Counted from the first letter of the stretch, positions 16,743 through 24,619 are shown. The stretch: DNA of 64,000 bases from Clostridiales bacterium (GCA_022508285.1 JAFLVN010000005.1:1-64000); one strand, 5' to 3'. The notes: a model not told the origin generated them from the letters alone. Translations and numbers: made by a program.

Positions 16743-16748
16743 ACAGCC

Positions 16749-16777
16749 ATTATACGCAGGTCGCCCGAAAAAGTCAA
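16749..16777 (-). promoter_or_regulatory. Consensus promoter for the CDF gene, leaderless geometry
   Basis: Minus strand: TTGACT (16777-16772), 17 bp, TATAAT (16754-16749), GGCTGT, then ATG 16742. Confidence 0.85.
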
Positions 16778-16799
16778 TGTGCGCAAGGTGGTTAAAAAG

Positions 16800-16828
16800 T
16801 TGTAAATTTAAATCTTTTGTAGTACAAT
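16800..16828 (+). promoter_or_regulatory. Promoter of the mutT-yraN operon
   Basis: TTGTAA (16800-16805), 17-bp spacer, TACAAT (16823-16828). It lies back to back with the CDF promoter. The transcript would include the short repeat copy B as 5' leader. Confidence 0.6.
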
Positions 16829-16857
16829 ATAAATCAATTCTGTTTAACGTCAAACAG

Positions 16858-16907
16858 GCGGTGCGTAGATGCGAGCAACAAAGTATTGCGAAGTATAAAC
16901 GCAGCGC
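16858..16907 (+). repeat. Structured dispersed element, copy B (minimal, internally deleted)
   Basis: 50 bp. It keeps outer helix GCG.TGCGT/ACGCA.CGC, P2 ATGC/GTAT and P2b GCAA/TTGC, but the whole P3-P4 part is replaced by a 7-base loop CAAAGTA. It ends 3 bp before the ribosome site (GGGAG) of the MutT-YraN gene, in sense orientation. Confidence 0.7.
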
Positions 16908-16920
16908 TACGGGAGTAACA

Positions 16921-17664
16921 ATGGTTGAAGTCGTAGCTGCCCTTATTCGGGACAACGGCAAGTTTCTTATATGTCAGCGACCGGCGCACAAGGCACGTGG
17001 ACTATTATGGGAATTTGCAGGCGGAAAGATTGAAGAGGGCGAAAGAGGCGAAGATGCGCTTAAAAGAGAGTGCCGGGAAGAGCTCGGCATAGAGGTGAGC
17101 ACAGGGGAAATTTTTATTGAAGTCACCCACAAGTACCCCGATATATGCGTGCATTTAACGGTATACAATGCCCGAATTACAGAGGGTACGCCCCAGCTTT
17201 TGGAACACGCCGCACTCAAATGGATTACTCCGGAGGAGATTAAGTTTTATAACTTCTGCCCCGCCGACGACAAGATATTGAAAAAAATTTTAAAGGAACG
17301 CTTTGACGGCAGAGCCAAGAAAATTTTGGGCGGCAAGGGAGAACGCCTTGCGGGGAAACATCTTAAAAGGCACGGTTACAAAGTTTTGGAAACAAACTAC
17401 CGTACCCCCTTCTGCGAGGTGGATATAATTGCAAGGTGCGGAGATACGCTGTGCTTTTGCGAGGTGAAAACCAGACTTTCGGACAGCTTCGGTGCGCCGC
17501 ACGAAGCCGTAAACGTCGCAAAACAAAACCTGTATATCCGTGCGGCGCACTACTACTTTAAAAATAAAGAGCCCGACTGCAACGTGCGGTTTGATATAAT
17601 AGAGGTGTCGGGCGGCAAAATAAACCATATAGAAAACGCATTTTACGAAGGCATGCTTAAATGA
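16921..17664 (+). CDS. MutT (NUDIX) - YraN (UPF0102) fusion protein
   Basis: 247 residues from ATG 16921 (GGGAG 5 bp upstream). Residues 1-128 are a MutT-like NUDIX hydrolase with a complete box (GKIEEGERGEDALKRECREE then LGI) that would clean oxidised nucleotides such as 8-oxo-dGTP. Residues about 140-245 are a full UPF0102/YraN domain of the endonuclease-like fold (GERLAGKHLKRHGYK, CEVDIIA, CFCEVKTR, FDIIEV). The frame is continuous and the linker is short and basic. YraN is normally a separate protein of about 120 residues, so this is an uncommon fusion. The stop overlaps the next start (ATGA). Confidence 0.88.
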   Translation: MVEVVAALIRDNGKFLICQRPAHKARGLLWEFAGGKIEEGERGEDALKRECREELGIEVSTGEIFIEVTHKYPDICVHLTVYNARITEGTPQLLEHAALKWITPEEIKFYNFCPADDKILKKILKERFDGRAKKILGGKGERLAGKHLKRHGYKVLETNYRTPFCEVDIIARCGDTLCFCEVKTRLSDSFGAPHEAVNVAKQNLYIRAAHYYFKNKEPDCNVRFDIIEVSGGKINHIENAFYEGMLK

Positions 17665-19064
17665 AGAGAACTATCAACATGACCGAGAAGAAAGGACTGT
17701 TTTTAAGTCTGTGCATTTTTATTGCACCCTTGATGTTATCGGGCATACTACAACTTTTATATACGGCGAGCGACCTCATAATTTGCGGCTCGTTCGGGCC
17801 CGAACACTCTACGGGAGCAATTTCGGTTACAAGTCCGCTTATTAACATGATTGTCACATCCACTTTGGGACTGGCGACGGGCGCAAACGTGCTTATGGCA
17901 AAGTGCTTCGGCGCAAAGGATAAAGAAAAGGGTCAGCGTGTCGTTTATACTTCAATGGCGCTATCCCTCGTTTTGGGTATTGCAATCGGCGTGTTCGGCG
18001 CAGTGTGCTCACGCTACTTCCTTAAATGGATGGGCACTCACGGCGACATTATAGACTTGTCCACCGAATATCTCACAATATACTTTATAGGCGTGCCCTT
18101 TACCATGATTTACAACTTCGGTGCGGCGATAATGCGTGCGGTCGGCGACACTAAGCGCCCCTTCTACTTCCTCGCCCTTTCGGGAGTCGTAAACGTTTTA
18201 CTTAACCTGCTGTTTGTTATAGTATTCAGAATGGGCGTTGCCGGAGTTGCAATATGCACGGCAATTTCACAGTTCTGTGCGGCGACCATGGTAATTATAT
18301 CCATGCTGAAAAACAAAAGGGACTTTTACCGCTTCAAGCTGCGCAAACTGCGCTTTTATAAAAAGGAAACGGGCGAAATTATACGCATAGGTCTGCCTGC
18401 GGGATTGCAATCCTTTATATTCTCCTTTGCAAACCTTATGATTATGTCTAGCATAAACGAGCTCGGAGAAAAATACGGAGCTGCGGTTATCGACGGCAAC
18501 GGAGCATCCTCTTCGCTTGAGGGATTTGTGTACACGGCTATGAACAGCTGCGCACAGGGAGCGATGACCTTCGTATCGGCAAACTTCGGCGCACGCAAAA
18601 AATCAAACATCTCACGGGTCGTATTGTACACTTTAGCGCTCGTTATGATTGTGTGGGGAGTGCTTACGGCAGTAATTCTGCCGCTCGGGAAGCCCCTTTT
18701 AAAATTATACGTGAGCGACCCTCAGGCTATTGAAGAGGGAATGAAGCGGCTCGTCGCAATATCTATTACGTATTTTTTGTGCGGATTTATGGATACGTTC
18801 GCCTATTCGCTGCGGGCGATAGGTCACTCCACCCTGCCTGCCGTAGTGAGTGCGATAGGCGGATGCGGATTGCGCCTTTTATGGATATTCTTCTTTTTCC
18901 CCATCCCCTATTTCAACAATCTCTTATGGCTGGCAATCTCATACCCCATAACGTGGGTAATTACGACAGCCGTGCACTTTATCTGTTTTATCGTCCTGTT
19001 CAAAAAAATCGACTTCGACAATAAAGAGGTTACAATTTTCGAATATCCTCAAACGGAGCTCTGA
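17661..19064 (+). CDS. MATE family multidrug/toxin efflux transporter
   Basis: 467 residues with 12 hydrophobic segments in two related halves. DLIICGSFGPEHSTGAISVTSPL near the N-terminus and GAAIMRAVGDTKRPFYF in the first half are typical MATE signatures, with the counterpart YSLRAIGHSTLPAV in the second half. It exports cationic or other compounds using Na+ or H+. It is translationally coupled to the MutT-YraN gene by a 4-bp overlap. Confidence 0.92.
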   Translation: MKRTINMTEKKGLFLSLCIFIAPLMLSGILQLLYTASDLIICGSFGPEHSTGAISVTSPLINMIVTSTLGLATGANVLMAKCFGAKDKEKGQRVVYTSMALSLVLGIAIGVFGAVCSRYFLKWMGTHGDIIDLSTEYLTIYFIGVPFTMIYNFGAAIMRAVGDTKRPFYFLALSGVVNVLLNLLFVIVFRMGVAGVAICTAISQFCAATMVIISMLKNKRDFYRFKLRKLRFYKKETGEIIRIGLPAGLQSFIFSFANLMIMSSINELGEKYGAAVIDGNGASSSLEGFVYTAMNSCAQGAMTFVSANFGARKKSNISRVVLYTLALVMIVWGVLTAVILPLGKPLLKLYVSDPQAIEEGMKRLVAISITYFLCGFMDTFAYSLRAIGHSTLPAVVSAIGGCGLRLLWIFFFFPIPYFNNLLWLAISYPITWVITTAVHFICFIVLFKKIDFDNKEVTIFEYPQTEL

Positions 19065-19080
19065 AATTTAAAGTATAATA

Positions 19081-19110
19081 TTGCATTGCCGCAATATCTT
19101 ATGATATAAT
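19081..19110 (+). promoter_or_regulatory. Promoter upstream of element copy C
   Basis: TTGCAT (19081-19086), 18-bp spacer, extended -10 TGATATAAT (TATAAT 19105-19110). Transcription starting near 19117 would place copy C entirely in the 5' leader of the ECF transporter gene. Confidence 0.65.
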
Positions 19111-19127
19111 ATTATTCAAAGTAATTC

Positions 19128-19250
19128 TCGGTTGCAGAGATGCGAGCAAGACAAGGCGCGCAAGCATTTTTGACGGGGAGTTTACTTATTGTAAATGACC
19201 CTAAAAAAGCGCAATCGCAACACAGTATTGCGAAGTATATATGTGACCGA
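19128..19250 (+). repeat. Structured dispersed element, copy C
   Basis: 123 bp. The outer helix TCGGTTGCA/TGTGACCGA shares almost no sequence with other copies yet still pairs. It has P2 ATGC/GTAT, P2b GCAA/TTGC, conserved GACAAGGC, P3 GCG/CGC, hairpin P4 TTTAC/GTAAA closed by GGG/CCC, and AACACAGTAT. It is in sense orientation in the leader of the ECF-S gene and ends 4-5 bp before its ribosome site. Confidence 0.85.
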
Positions 19251-19271
19251 ACATAAAGGAGTGACTGAGAA

Positions 19272-19841
19272 ATGTTAGATTTGGTTTTGAATAAGCGGAA
19301 ACTATCCGTTAAGCTTTCGGTAAAGGCTACTATATCCGTACTGCTTGTAGTTATGGCTGTGGGTCTGCCGCAGATTGCGCATGCGGTCGGCGGAGTTAAG
19401 GCGGGCTCGGTGTGGATGCCCATGTATATGCCCGCTCTGCTTGCGGGAATACTACTCGGCTGGCAGTGGGGACTCGGCGTGGGAATTTTATCGCCCGTTA
19501 TAAGCTACGGCTTCACCACCCTTGCGCTCGGCTCGGCTATGCCCAACCTTCAAAGACTCCCCTATATGATTTTGGAAATCGGCGCATACGGACTTATTTC
19601 GGGACTTTTCTCCAAACAGGTACAAAAGACGCCCGCTCTCGCCTTCCCCGTAGTTATAGGCGCACAGCTTTCGGGCAGAGCAATTTATCTTATTTACAAC
19701 CTTATCGCAGGCAAGAGCTTTGCATATCTTTGGTCGTCCATTCAGACCAGCCTTGTAGGACTGTACGCTCAGGCAATACTCGTGCCCGCAATCGCAATAG
19801 TATTGTGCATGGTGTTGAAGCATGAACAAAAATCTGAATAG
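19272..19841 (+). CDS. ECF transporter S component (vitamin-uptake binding subunit)
   Basis: 189 residues with about six hydrophobic segments. The start region KLSVKATISVLLVVMAVGLPQIAHAVGG, the PMYMPALLAGILLGWQWG stretch and the MILEIGAYGLISGLF loop fit S components of energy-coupling-factor transporters. It would bind a vitamin or similar solute and work with EcfA/EcfT encoded elsewhere. The substrate is not known. The gene overlaps the next one by 20 bp. AAGGAG lies 10 bp upstream of the ATG, directly after element copy C. Confidence 0.78.
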   Translation: MLDLVLNKRKLSVKLSVKATISVLLVVMAVGLPQIAHAVGGVKAGSVWMPMYMPALLAGILLGWQWGLGVGILSPVISYGFTTLALGSAMPNLQRLPYMILEIGAYGLISGLFSKQVQKTPALAFPVVIGAQLSGRAIYLIYNLIAGKSFAYLWSSIQTSLVGLYAQAILVPAIAIVLCMVLKHEQKSE

Positions 19842-20229
19842 AGCAAAACAGCTTTTAGACGGGGGAGCGTCGCTTGCGATAGTGGGCGGCGGCGGTGAGC
19901 TCACGTTCAACGAACACGGCGTAAAGACACTCCTGTCCCTGCAATCAGCGCTTGCGGGAGCGTCCGTTGCCGACAAGGTTGTGGGAAAGGCGGCTGCCAT
20001 GCTATTGGTTCGGGGCGGAGCGATTGAGGTGTACGCCGAAGTTGTATCCGAGCCCGCACTCGAAGTATTCAAAAGGCACGGCGTGCCCTGCGTTTTCGGC
20101 GAACTCGTGCCCAATATTATAAACCGCAATAAAACGGGTATATGTCCAATGGAACAGGCTGTACTCGATGAGAACGATATTGAAAAAGCCTACGGAATTT
20201 TAGTTGAAAAGACGGGCGGTGCAAGATGA
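19822..20229 (+). CDS. DUF1893 family protein (deaminase-like fold)
   Basis: 135 residues. It fits the DUF1893/PF08973 family: an N-terminal strand pair (GGASLAIVGGGGELTFNEHG), GASVADKVVGKAAAMLLVRGG, and a late NRNKTGICPMEQAVLDEND stretch. The fold is related to cytidine deaminases but a full catalytic zinc set is not seen, and function is unknown. It is embedded between the ECF-S gene and the aldo/keto reductase with overlaps on both sides, so the three are translated together. Confidence 0.8.
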   Translation: MNKNLNRAKQLLDGGASLAIVGGGGELTFNEHGVKTLLSLQSALAGASVADKVVGKAAAMLLVRGGAIEVYAEVVSEPALEVFKRHGVPCVFGELVPNIINRNKTGICPMEQAVLDENDIEKAYGILVEKTGGAR

Positions 20230-21338
20230 AAAAATTAGGATTCGGCTGTATGCGTCTGCCTGTTATAGACGGCGACCAGAGCAGGATTAATATTGAAGAA
20301 TTCAAAAAGATGGTAGACCTCTTCCAGAGCCGTGGGTTCAGCTATTACGACACGGCGTACGTGTACCACAACGGAAAGAGCGAGGAGGCAGTGCGCGAGG
20401 CGGTTGTAAAGAGATATCCCCGCAACGCTTTCACCGTGACTACCAAGATGCCCATGATGAAGGTCGAAACGGAGCAAGATTTAGTCCGCATCTTCGACGA
20501 ACAGCTTGAGCGGCTTGGCGTGGATTATATAGACTACTACTGGCTGCATGCGCTAAACGTAAAGCAGTACGAAAAGGTGCAAAGGCTGAAGGCGTTCGAG
20601 TTTATCTTAAAAAAGAAAGCCGAGGGCAAGATAAAGCACATAGGCTTTTCATTCCACGATACTCCCGAGCTTTTGGAAAAAATCCTTTCAGAGCACCCCG
20701 AAACGGAGTACGTGCAGTTGCAGATAAACTACATCGACTGGGATTCTCCCTCCATCTGCGGCAGGGAGTGCTACGAGATTGCAACCCGCCACAATAAGCC
20801 CGTAATCGTAATGGAACCCGTAAAGGGCGGCGCTCTTGCAAAAGTACCCGAAGCCGTTACAACAATGTTTAAAAATCACCGCCCCGATATGTCGGTTGCG
20901 AGCTGGGCGGTGAGATTTGCGGCAAGTCCCGAAAATATATTAACGGTGCTTTCGGGAATGTCGGATATGGAGCAGGTTGACGATAACACGGCATATATGC
21001 AGGATTTTAAGCCGCTCGATAGTGAGGAACAGGCGCTCGTTGCGCTTGCTACAAATGTTATAAACGACAGCACGGTTATCCCCTGCACGGCGTGCCGCTA
21101 CTGCGTGGACGGCTGTCCCAAAAAAATTGCTATACCCGACTTCTTCACCCTTTTCAACGAGCATAAACGTGTAAACGGCATGTCGGACGCTCCATACTAC
21201 TACAACAACGTATACGGCGCACGGGGCGGAAAGCCGAGCGAGTGCGTGCAGTGCGGCAAGTGCGAAAAGATATGCCCTCAGCACCTGCAGATACGTAATC
21301 ATTTAAAGGAAGTTACCGCAGCGTTTGAAACCAAGTGA
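20226..21338 (+). CDS. Aldo/keto reductase with C-terminal ferredoxin-type Fe-S domain
   Basis: 370 residues. The (beta/alpha)8 aldo/keto reductase barrel covers residues 1-270, with Asp and Tyr of YYDTAYVYHNGKSEE, Lys of TTKMP and His of YWLHALN forming the catalytic set. The tail (about 290-365) has cysteine groups CTACRYCVDGCP and CVQCGKCEKICP, suggesting two [4Fe-4S] clusters. This architecture is common in anaerobes and its electron partners are mostly unknown. It starts inside the DUF1893 gene (ATGA overlap). Confidence 0.92.
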   Translation: MKKLGFGCMRLPVIDGDQSRINIEEFKKMVDLFQSRGFSYYDTAYVYHNGKSEEAVREAVVKRYPRNAFTVTTKMPMMKVETEQDLVRIFDEQLERLGVDYIDYYWLHALNVKQYEKVQRLKAFEFILKKKAEGKIKHIGFSFHDTPELLEKILSEHPETEYVQLQINYIDWDSPSICGRECYEIATRHNKPVIVMEPVKGGALAKVPEAVTTMFKNHRPDMSVASWAVRFAASPENILTVLSGMSDMEQVDDNTAYMQDFKPLDSEEQALVALATNVINDSTVIPCTACRYCVDGCPKKIAIPDFFTLFNEHKRVNGMSDAPYYYNNVYGARGGKPSECVQCGKCEKICPQHLQIRNHLKEVTAAFETK

Positions 21339-21393
21339 TTCCGCTTAAAAACAAAACCGCTTGACACATGAACACCATTTCGCCATACATAAT

Positions 21394-21440
21394 AGTCCAA
21401 AAAAATTGGACTGTCAAGTAATATACCAAAAAAATTGGTA
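21394..21440. promoter_or_regulatory. Two matching palindromes, probable XRE autoregulatory operators
   Basis: AGTCCAA-AAAAA-TTGGACT (21394-21412) and TACCAA-AAAAA-TTGGTA (21424-21440) share the core CCAA-A5-TTGG. Their centres are 29 bp apart, about three helical turns. A possible -10 (TAATAT, 21419-21424) lies between them. Location directly upstream of an XRE gene suggests self-repression. Confidence 0.65.
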
Positions 21441-21451
21441 AAAACAAATAT

Positions 21452-21652
21452 GTGAAAGAGATAAAATTTGCAGAAAATTTAAAACAGCTACGAACGTCGA
21501 AAGGACTGTACCAGCATGATCTCGCGCAAATGGTAGGCGTGGATAAACGCACAATTAGCGCATGGGAAAAAGGAGTAAGTCAACCGAGTTTGGAAATGAT
21601 TGCTAAGCTATGCGAAATTTTTGACGAGAGCTTTGACAATATGCTGACATAA
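21452..21652 (+). CDS. Small XRE-family HTH regulator
   Basis: 66 residues, essentially one HTH_3 domain (FAENLKQLRTSKGLYQHDLA, KRTISAWEKGVSQPS). The GTG start at 21452 follows the palindromes by 11 bp and has no clear ribosome site. It is a single gene with its own terminator, likely binding the paired palindromes upstream. No other target is visible. Confidence 0.85.
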   Translation: MKEIKFAENLKQLRTSKGLYQHDLAQMVGVDKRTISAWEKGVSQPSLEMIAKLCEIFDESFDNMLT

Positions 21653-21657
21653 AATAA

Positions 21658-21686
21658 GGGAGACGCTTGAACGGCGTCTCCTTTTT
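21658..21686 (+). terminator. Terminator of the XRE gene
   Basis: GGAGACGC pairs with GCGTCTCC around a 7-base loop and is followed by TTTTT; it touches the niaR stop on the other strand. Confidence 0.85.
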
Positions 21687-22194
21687 ATATTTCTATTAAA
21701 AATCCTTTCTCTCTCAATTTGTTTTCAATTTCGTTTAACGCCTCTTCGCTGTCGGCGGAGACGGTGTGGTAGTGATAGCCGTCCGTAACGCTCATAAGCG
21801 GTTTGCTTGCGCCCGACACGAGCGAGCGGTACAGCTCCTCCACGTGGGTGCGGCTGTATAAGCCGAGCCTTGCCGAAATTTTGCCGTACAGGCGGTGGTT
21901 GACGGAGATATCCTCCACCCTGCCGCCCGCCTCGATTATAAGCACGCCCTCGTCCACAATCTCGGCAAAAGTATGGCGGCACTTGAATACACGGGTTGCA
22001 CGGACTTTGGTCGTGAGCACGTAGCCCCTATTCGTTGCCGTTACGTCGTAGCCGTTAGCCCGCAAAATGGCTATATCCTGCACTATAACCTGTCTTGAAA
22101 CGTTAAACCGTTCGGCAAGAACGCCCGCCGGCAGCGGATTTTCGGTGTTGCCCATAAGGCTTAAAATTTCTTCCCTGCGCTTTTCGGCTTTCAT
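21685..22194 (-). CDS. niaR: NiaR-type transcriptional repressor of NAD synthesis
   Basis: 169 residues. An N-terminal winged helix (RREEILSLMGN, LAERFNVSRQVIVQDIAILRANGY) is followed by a 3H domain with the expected histidines (KCRHTFAEI, VNHRLYGKI, DGYHYHTV). NiaR senses nicotinic acid and represses NAD synthesis or niacin uptake genes. It is the last gene of nadB-nadC-niaR; its ATG overlaps the nadC stop by one base (TAATG). It probably acts at the palindrome 24588-24603 over the operon promoter. Confidence 0.93.
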   Translation of the reverse strand: MKAEKRREEILSLMGNTENPLPAGVLAERFNVSRQVIVQDIAILRANGYDVTATNRGYVLTTKVRATRVFKCRHTFAEIVDEGVLIIEAGGRVEDISVNHRLYGKISARLGLYSRTHVEELYRSLVSGASKPLMSVTDGYHYHTVSADSEEALNEIENKLREKGFLIEI

Positions 22195-23057
22195 TATTTC
22201 ACCGTAACGGGGTGCAGATTTTTAAGTGATAAATCGAGTATAGGCGCAGAATGGGTGAGCGCTCCGCTCGACACAAAATCCACACCCGTATCTATAATTT
22301 GCGCAATATTTTCCCGTGTGACGTTGCCGCTGCACTCGGTTAAGGCTCTGCCCCCTATCATTTTAACCGCCGCCTTCATATCCTCTTTAGACATGTTGTC
22401 GAGCATGATTATATCTGCGCCGGCTTCCAATGCCTCGGCAACCTGTTCGAGCGTTTCCGTTTCGACTTCTATTTTGCGAACGAACGATGCGTATTGCTTT
22501 GCTTTGAGCACAGCATTTTTAACGCCGCCCGCCGCACCTATGTGGTTGTCCTTTAAAAGTATTCCGTCCGAAAGGTTATAGCGGTGATTGCAGCCTCCGC
22601 CCACCTTTACGGCGTATTTCTCGAATATGCGCATGTTGGGGGTGGTTTTGCGGGTATCCAAAAGGCGGGTTTTACTGCCCTTTAAAAGGGATACCATCTG
22701 ATGCGTATAGGTTGCAATGCCGCTCATACGTTGCAGATAATTCAATGCCACCCGCTCACCCGAAAGGAGCACACGGATATCGCCGACTATTTCGGCTACG
22801 AGCTGACCTTTCTTGACTTCGTCACCGTCCTTTGCGTAAGCCTTAACCTGCGTGTTTGCGTCCAAAAGCTTAAATGTGCGCTCAAACACCCAAAGACCGC
22901 AGATTATGCCGTCTTGCTTGCATATGAGCTGAACTGTGCCGAGTTCATAGTCGGGCATGACCGAATTAGTGCTGACGTCCTCGTTGGAGATATCCTCTCT
23001 TAAAGCCATTTTTATAAGTTCGTCTGCGTTAAGAACGCCCGAAACGTGGTTTAACAT
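22194..23057 (-). CDS. nadC: Nicotinate-nucleotide pyrophosphorylase (carboxylating)
   Basis: 287 residues, normal for NadC (QAPRTase). Recognisable are REDISNEDVSTNS, the active-site stretches RMSGIATYTHQM and LLDTRKTTPNMRIFEKYAV, GGGCNHRYNLSDGILLKDNH, and the barrel end ADIIMLDNMS. It makes nicotinate mononucleotide from quinolinate and PRPP. The 5' end overlaps nadB by 29 bp and GGAGGCGG precedes its ATG. Confidence 0.96.
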   Translation of the reverse strand: MLNHVSGVLNADELIKMALREDISNEDVSTNSVMPDYELGTVQLICKQDGIICGLWVFERTFKLLDANTQVKAYAKDGDEVKKGQLVAEIVGDIRVLLSGERVALNYLQRMSGIATYTHQMVSLLKGSKTRLLDTRKTTPNMRIFEKYAVKVGGGCNHRYNLSDGILLKDNHIGAAGGVKNAVLKAKQYASFVRKIEVETETLEQVAEALEAGADIIMLDNMSKEDMKAAVKMIGGRALTECSGNVTRENIAQIIDTGVDFVSSGALTHSAPILDLSLKNLHPVTVK

Positions 23058-24354
23058 TTTCCGCCTCCTTGATAGCTTTTCTTATTATTTCCTTGTAGCT
23101 CTCCAAAAGTATTTCGGGAGCTTGGTATTCCTCAAAATTTATGTTATTTACGGCATATTCCGCAGTCAAGCTGTCTGCAGGTGAGTATTCAGCCGCAATG
23201 CTTAAAGCCGCACGCTTGGCAAAAAGTAGGCTCTCCAAAAGTGAATTTGAAGCAAGTCTGTTTGCGCCGTGCACGCCGTTGCAACACGTTTCGCCAACAG
23301 CGTAAAGCCGCCGCATGGTCGTTTTGCCGTCTAAATCGCTACGTATTCCGCCCATAAAGTAGTGCTGTGCGGGGACTACGGGAATACACTCGGAAAAGAC
23401 GTCGTAGCCTTCTTCTTTGCACTTTTCTACGATTGAAGGGAAGTGCTCCCGCACTTCGTTTTCGGGGATTGTGCGCATGTCCAGCCACACGTAGTCCGTG
23501 CCGTCCTTTTCCATTTGCTTGTAGATTGCCGCCGTAACCACGTCACGGGGCTGAAGCTCGTCGGTGAAGCGCTTGTAGTTTTTATCAAGCAGCACCGCAC
23601 CCTCGCCTCGCACAGACTCGGAGATTAAAAAGCTCCTGCCGCCGCTACTTTTTGTGTACAGCGTTGTGGGGTGGATCTGAATATAATTTATGTTGTCTAC
23701 GGCAACGCCGTGCTTTAAACAGATTGCAATTCCGTCACCCGTCAAAAGACGGAAGTTGGTGGAATGTGTGAATACTCCCCCTATGCCGCCCGTCGCCATT
23801 ACAACGTAGTCGGAAAATACAGGCATAACCTTGCGGGTTTTGTTGTCCATTACGATTATCCCAAAACATTCGCCCTTTTCGGAAATTATATCGAGCATGG
23901 TCGTTTCGGGAATAATAGTCACGTTTTTAAGGCTTTGCGCCTTGCCAAGAAGCGTTGAAGTTATCTCCTCGCCCGTGCTGTCCTTGTGGAATAGAATACG
24001 GTTTTTGGAGTGACCGCCCTCCCGGGTGAATGCAAGCGAACCGTCTTGATTTTTTGCAAAGTTCACGCCGAGAGCAATGAGCTCGTCGCAGATCTCCTCT
24101 GAAGAGTTTATCATGCACTCGACGGCGGCGGGGTCGTTCTCGCCGTGCCCCGCACGCATGGTGTCGGAAAAGTAGCTTTCAAAGTCCTCCTCGCCCTGTC
24201 TGCGGCAAATGCCGCCCTGAGCAAGATAGCTGTCCGAGCGGTCGGGCGAGCCCTTGCAGATGACGGCAACCCTTTTATTTTCAGGCAGGTGCAGTGCGCA
24301 GTTTAGCCCCGCCACGCCCGTGCCTACAATTATTACGTCGTAAAAAGTTTTCAA
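23029..24354 (-). CDS. nadB: L-aspartate oxidase
   Basis: 441 residues from a TTG at 24354, chosen because GGAG lies 8 bp upstream and the protein then starts KTFYDVIIVGTGVAGLNCAL, the FAD-binding fold. Also present: SYLAQGGICRRQGEED, IQIHPTTLY, SESVRGEGAVL and QHYFMGGIRSDLDGKT. It oxidises aspartate to iminoaspartate, using fumarate rather than oxygen in anaerobes. The usual partner nadA (quinolinate synthase) is not in this operon or elsewhere in the window. Confidence 0.95.
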   Translation of the reverse strand: MKTFYDVIIVGTGVAGLNCALHLPENKRVAVICKGSPDRSDSYLAQGGICRRQGEEDFESYFSDTMRAGHGENDPAAVECMINSSEEICDELIALGVNFAKNQDGSLAFTREGGHSKNRILFHKDSTGEEITSTLLGKAQSLKNVTIIPETTMLDIISEKGECFGIIVMDNKTRKVMPVFSDYVVMATGGIGGVFTHSTNFRLLTGDGIAICLKHGVAVDNINYIQIHPTTLYTKSSGGRSFLISESVRGEGAVLLDKNYKRFTDELQPRDVVTAAIYKQMEKDGTDYVWLDMRTIPENEVREHFPSIVEKCKEEGYDVFSECIPVVPAQHYFMGGIRSDLDGKTTMRRLYAVGETCCNGVHGANRLASNSLLESLLFAKRAALSIAAEYSPADSLTAEYAVNNINFEEYQAPEILLESYKEIIRKAIKEAENVKPRFGRS

Positions 24355-24389
24355 ACGTGTAGCTCCATAATCAAAGTCCGATGAAACGC

Positions 24390-24570
24390 TAAAACCGCAG
24401 AGATACGAGCAAGACAAGGCGCACGTGCGAGCTTGCGACGCTTTGTAGAAAATTTTTTAGGGTTAGTAAAAAATTTTCACAATGCATTTTGGAAGGAAGC
24501 GTACTTAGCGTACGTAACCTGAACAAAAGCGGAGTGCAACACAGTATTGCGAAGTATATATGCGGTTTTA
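24390..24570 (+). repeat. Structured dispersed element, copy D (extended)
   Basis: 181 bp with a 10-bp terminal helix TAAAACCGCA/TGCGGTTTTA. It has P2 ATAC/GTAT, P2b GCAA/TTGC, GACAAGGC, P3 GCAC/GTGC and P4 CGTAC/GTACG. An extra arm of about 60 bp with a 12-bp A/T hairpin (24447-24478) is inserted between P3 and P4. It lies antisense in the predicted 5' leader of nadB. Confidence 0.83.
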
Positions 24571-24573
24571 ATA

Positions 24574-24603
24574 AGTTTACACAAAAACTTGACAGGTGTC
24601 AAG
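24574..24603 (-). promoter_or_regulatory. nadB promoter with overlapping palindromic operator (candidate NiaR site)
   Basis: Minus strand: TTGACA (24602-24597), 17 bp, TAAACT (24579-24574). The palindrome CTTGACA-GG-TGTCAAG (24588-24603) covers the -35, so a bound repressor would block polymerase. The regulator is encoded by the last gene of the same operon. Assignment to NiaR is inference from context. Confidence 0.65.
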
Positions 24604-24619
24604 TCATATGTAAAGTTTT

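Noticed and set aside
16528-16920. N-terminal extension of the MutT-YraN frame
   Set aside because: The extra 131 codons overlap the CDF gene antisense and the promoter region; a good ribosome site marks ATG 16921.
16743-16961. N-terminal extension of the CDF protein
   Set aside because: It would run through its own consensus promoter and antisense to the mutT leader; the family start fits ATG 16742.
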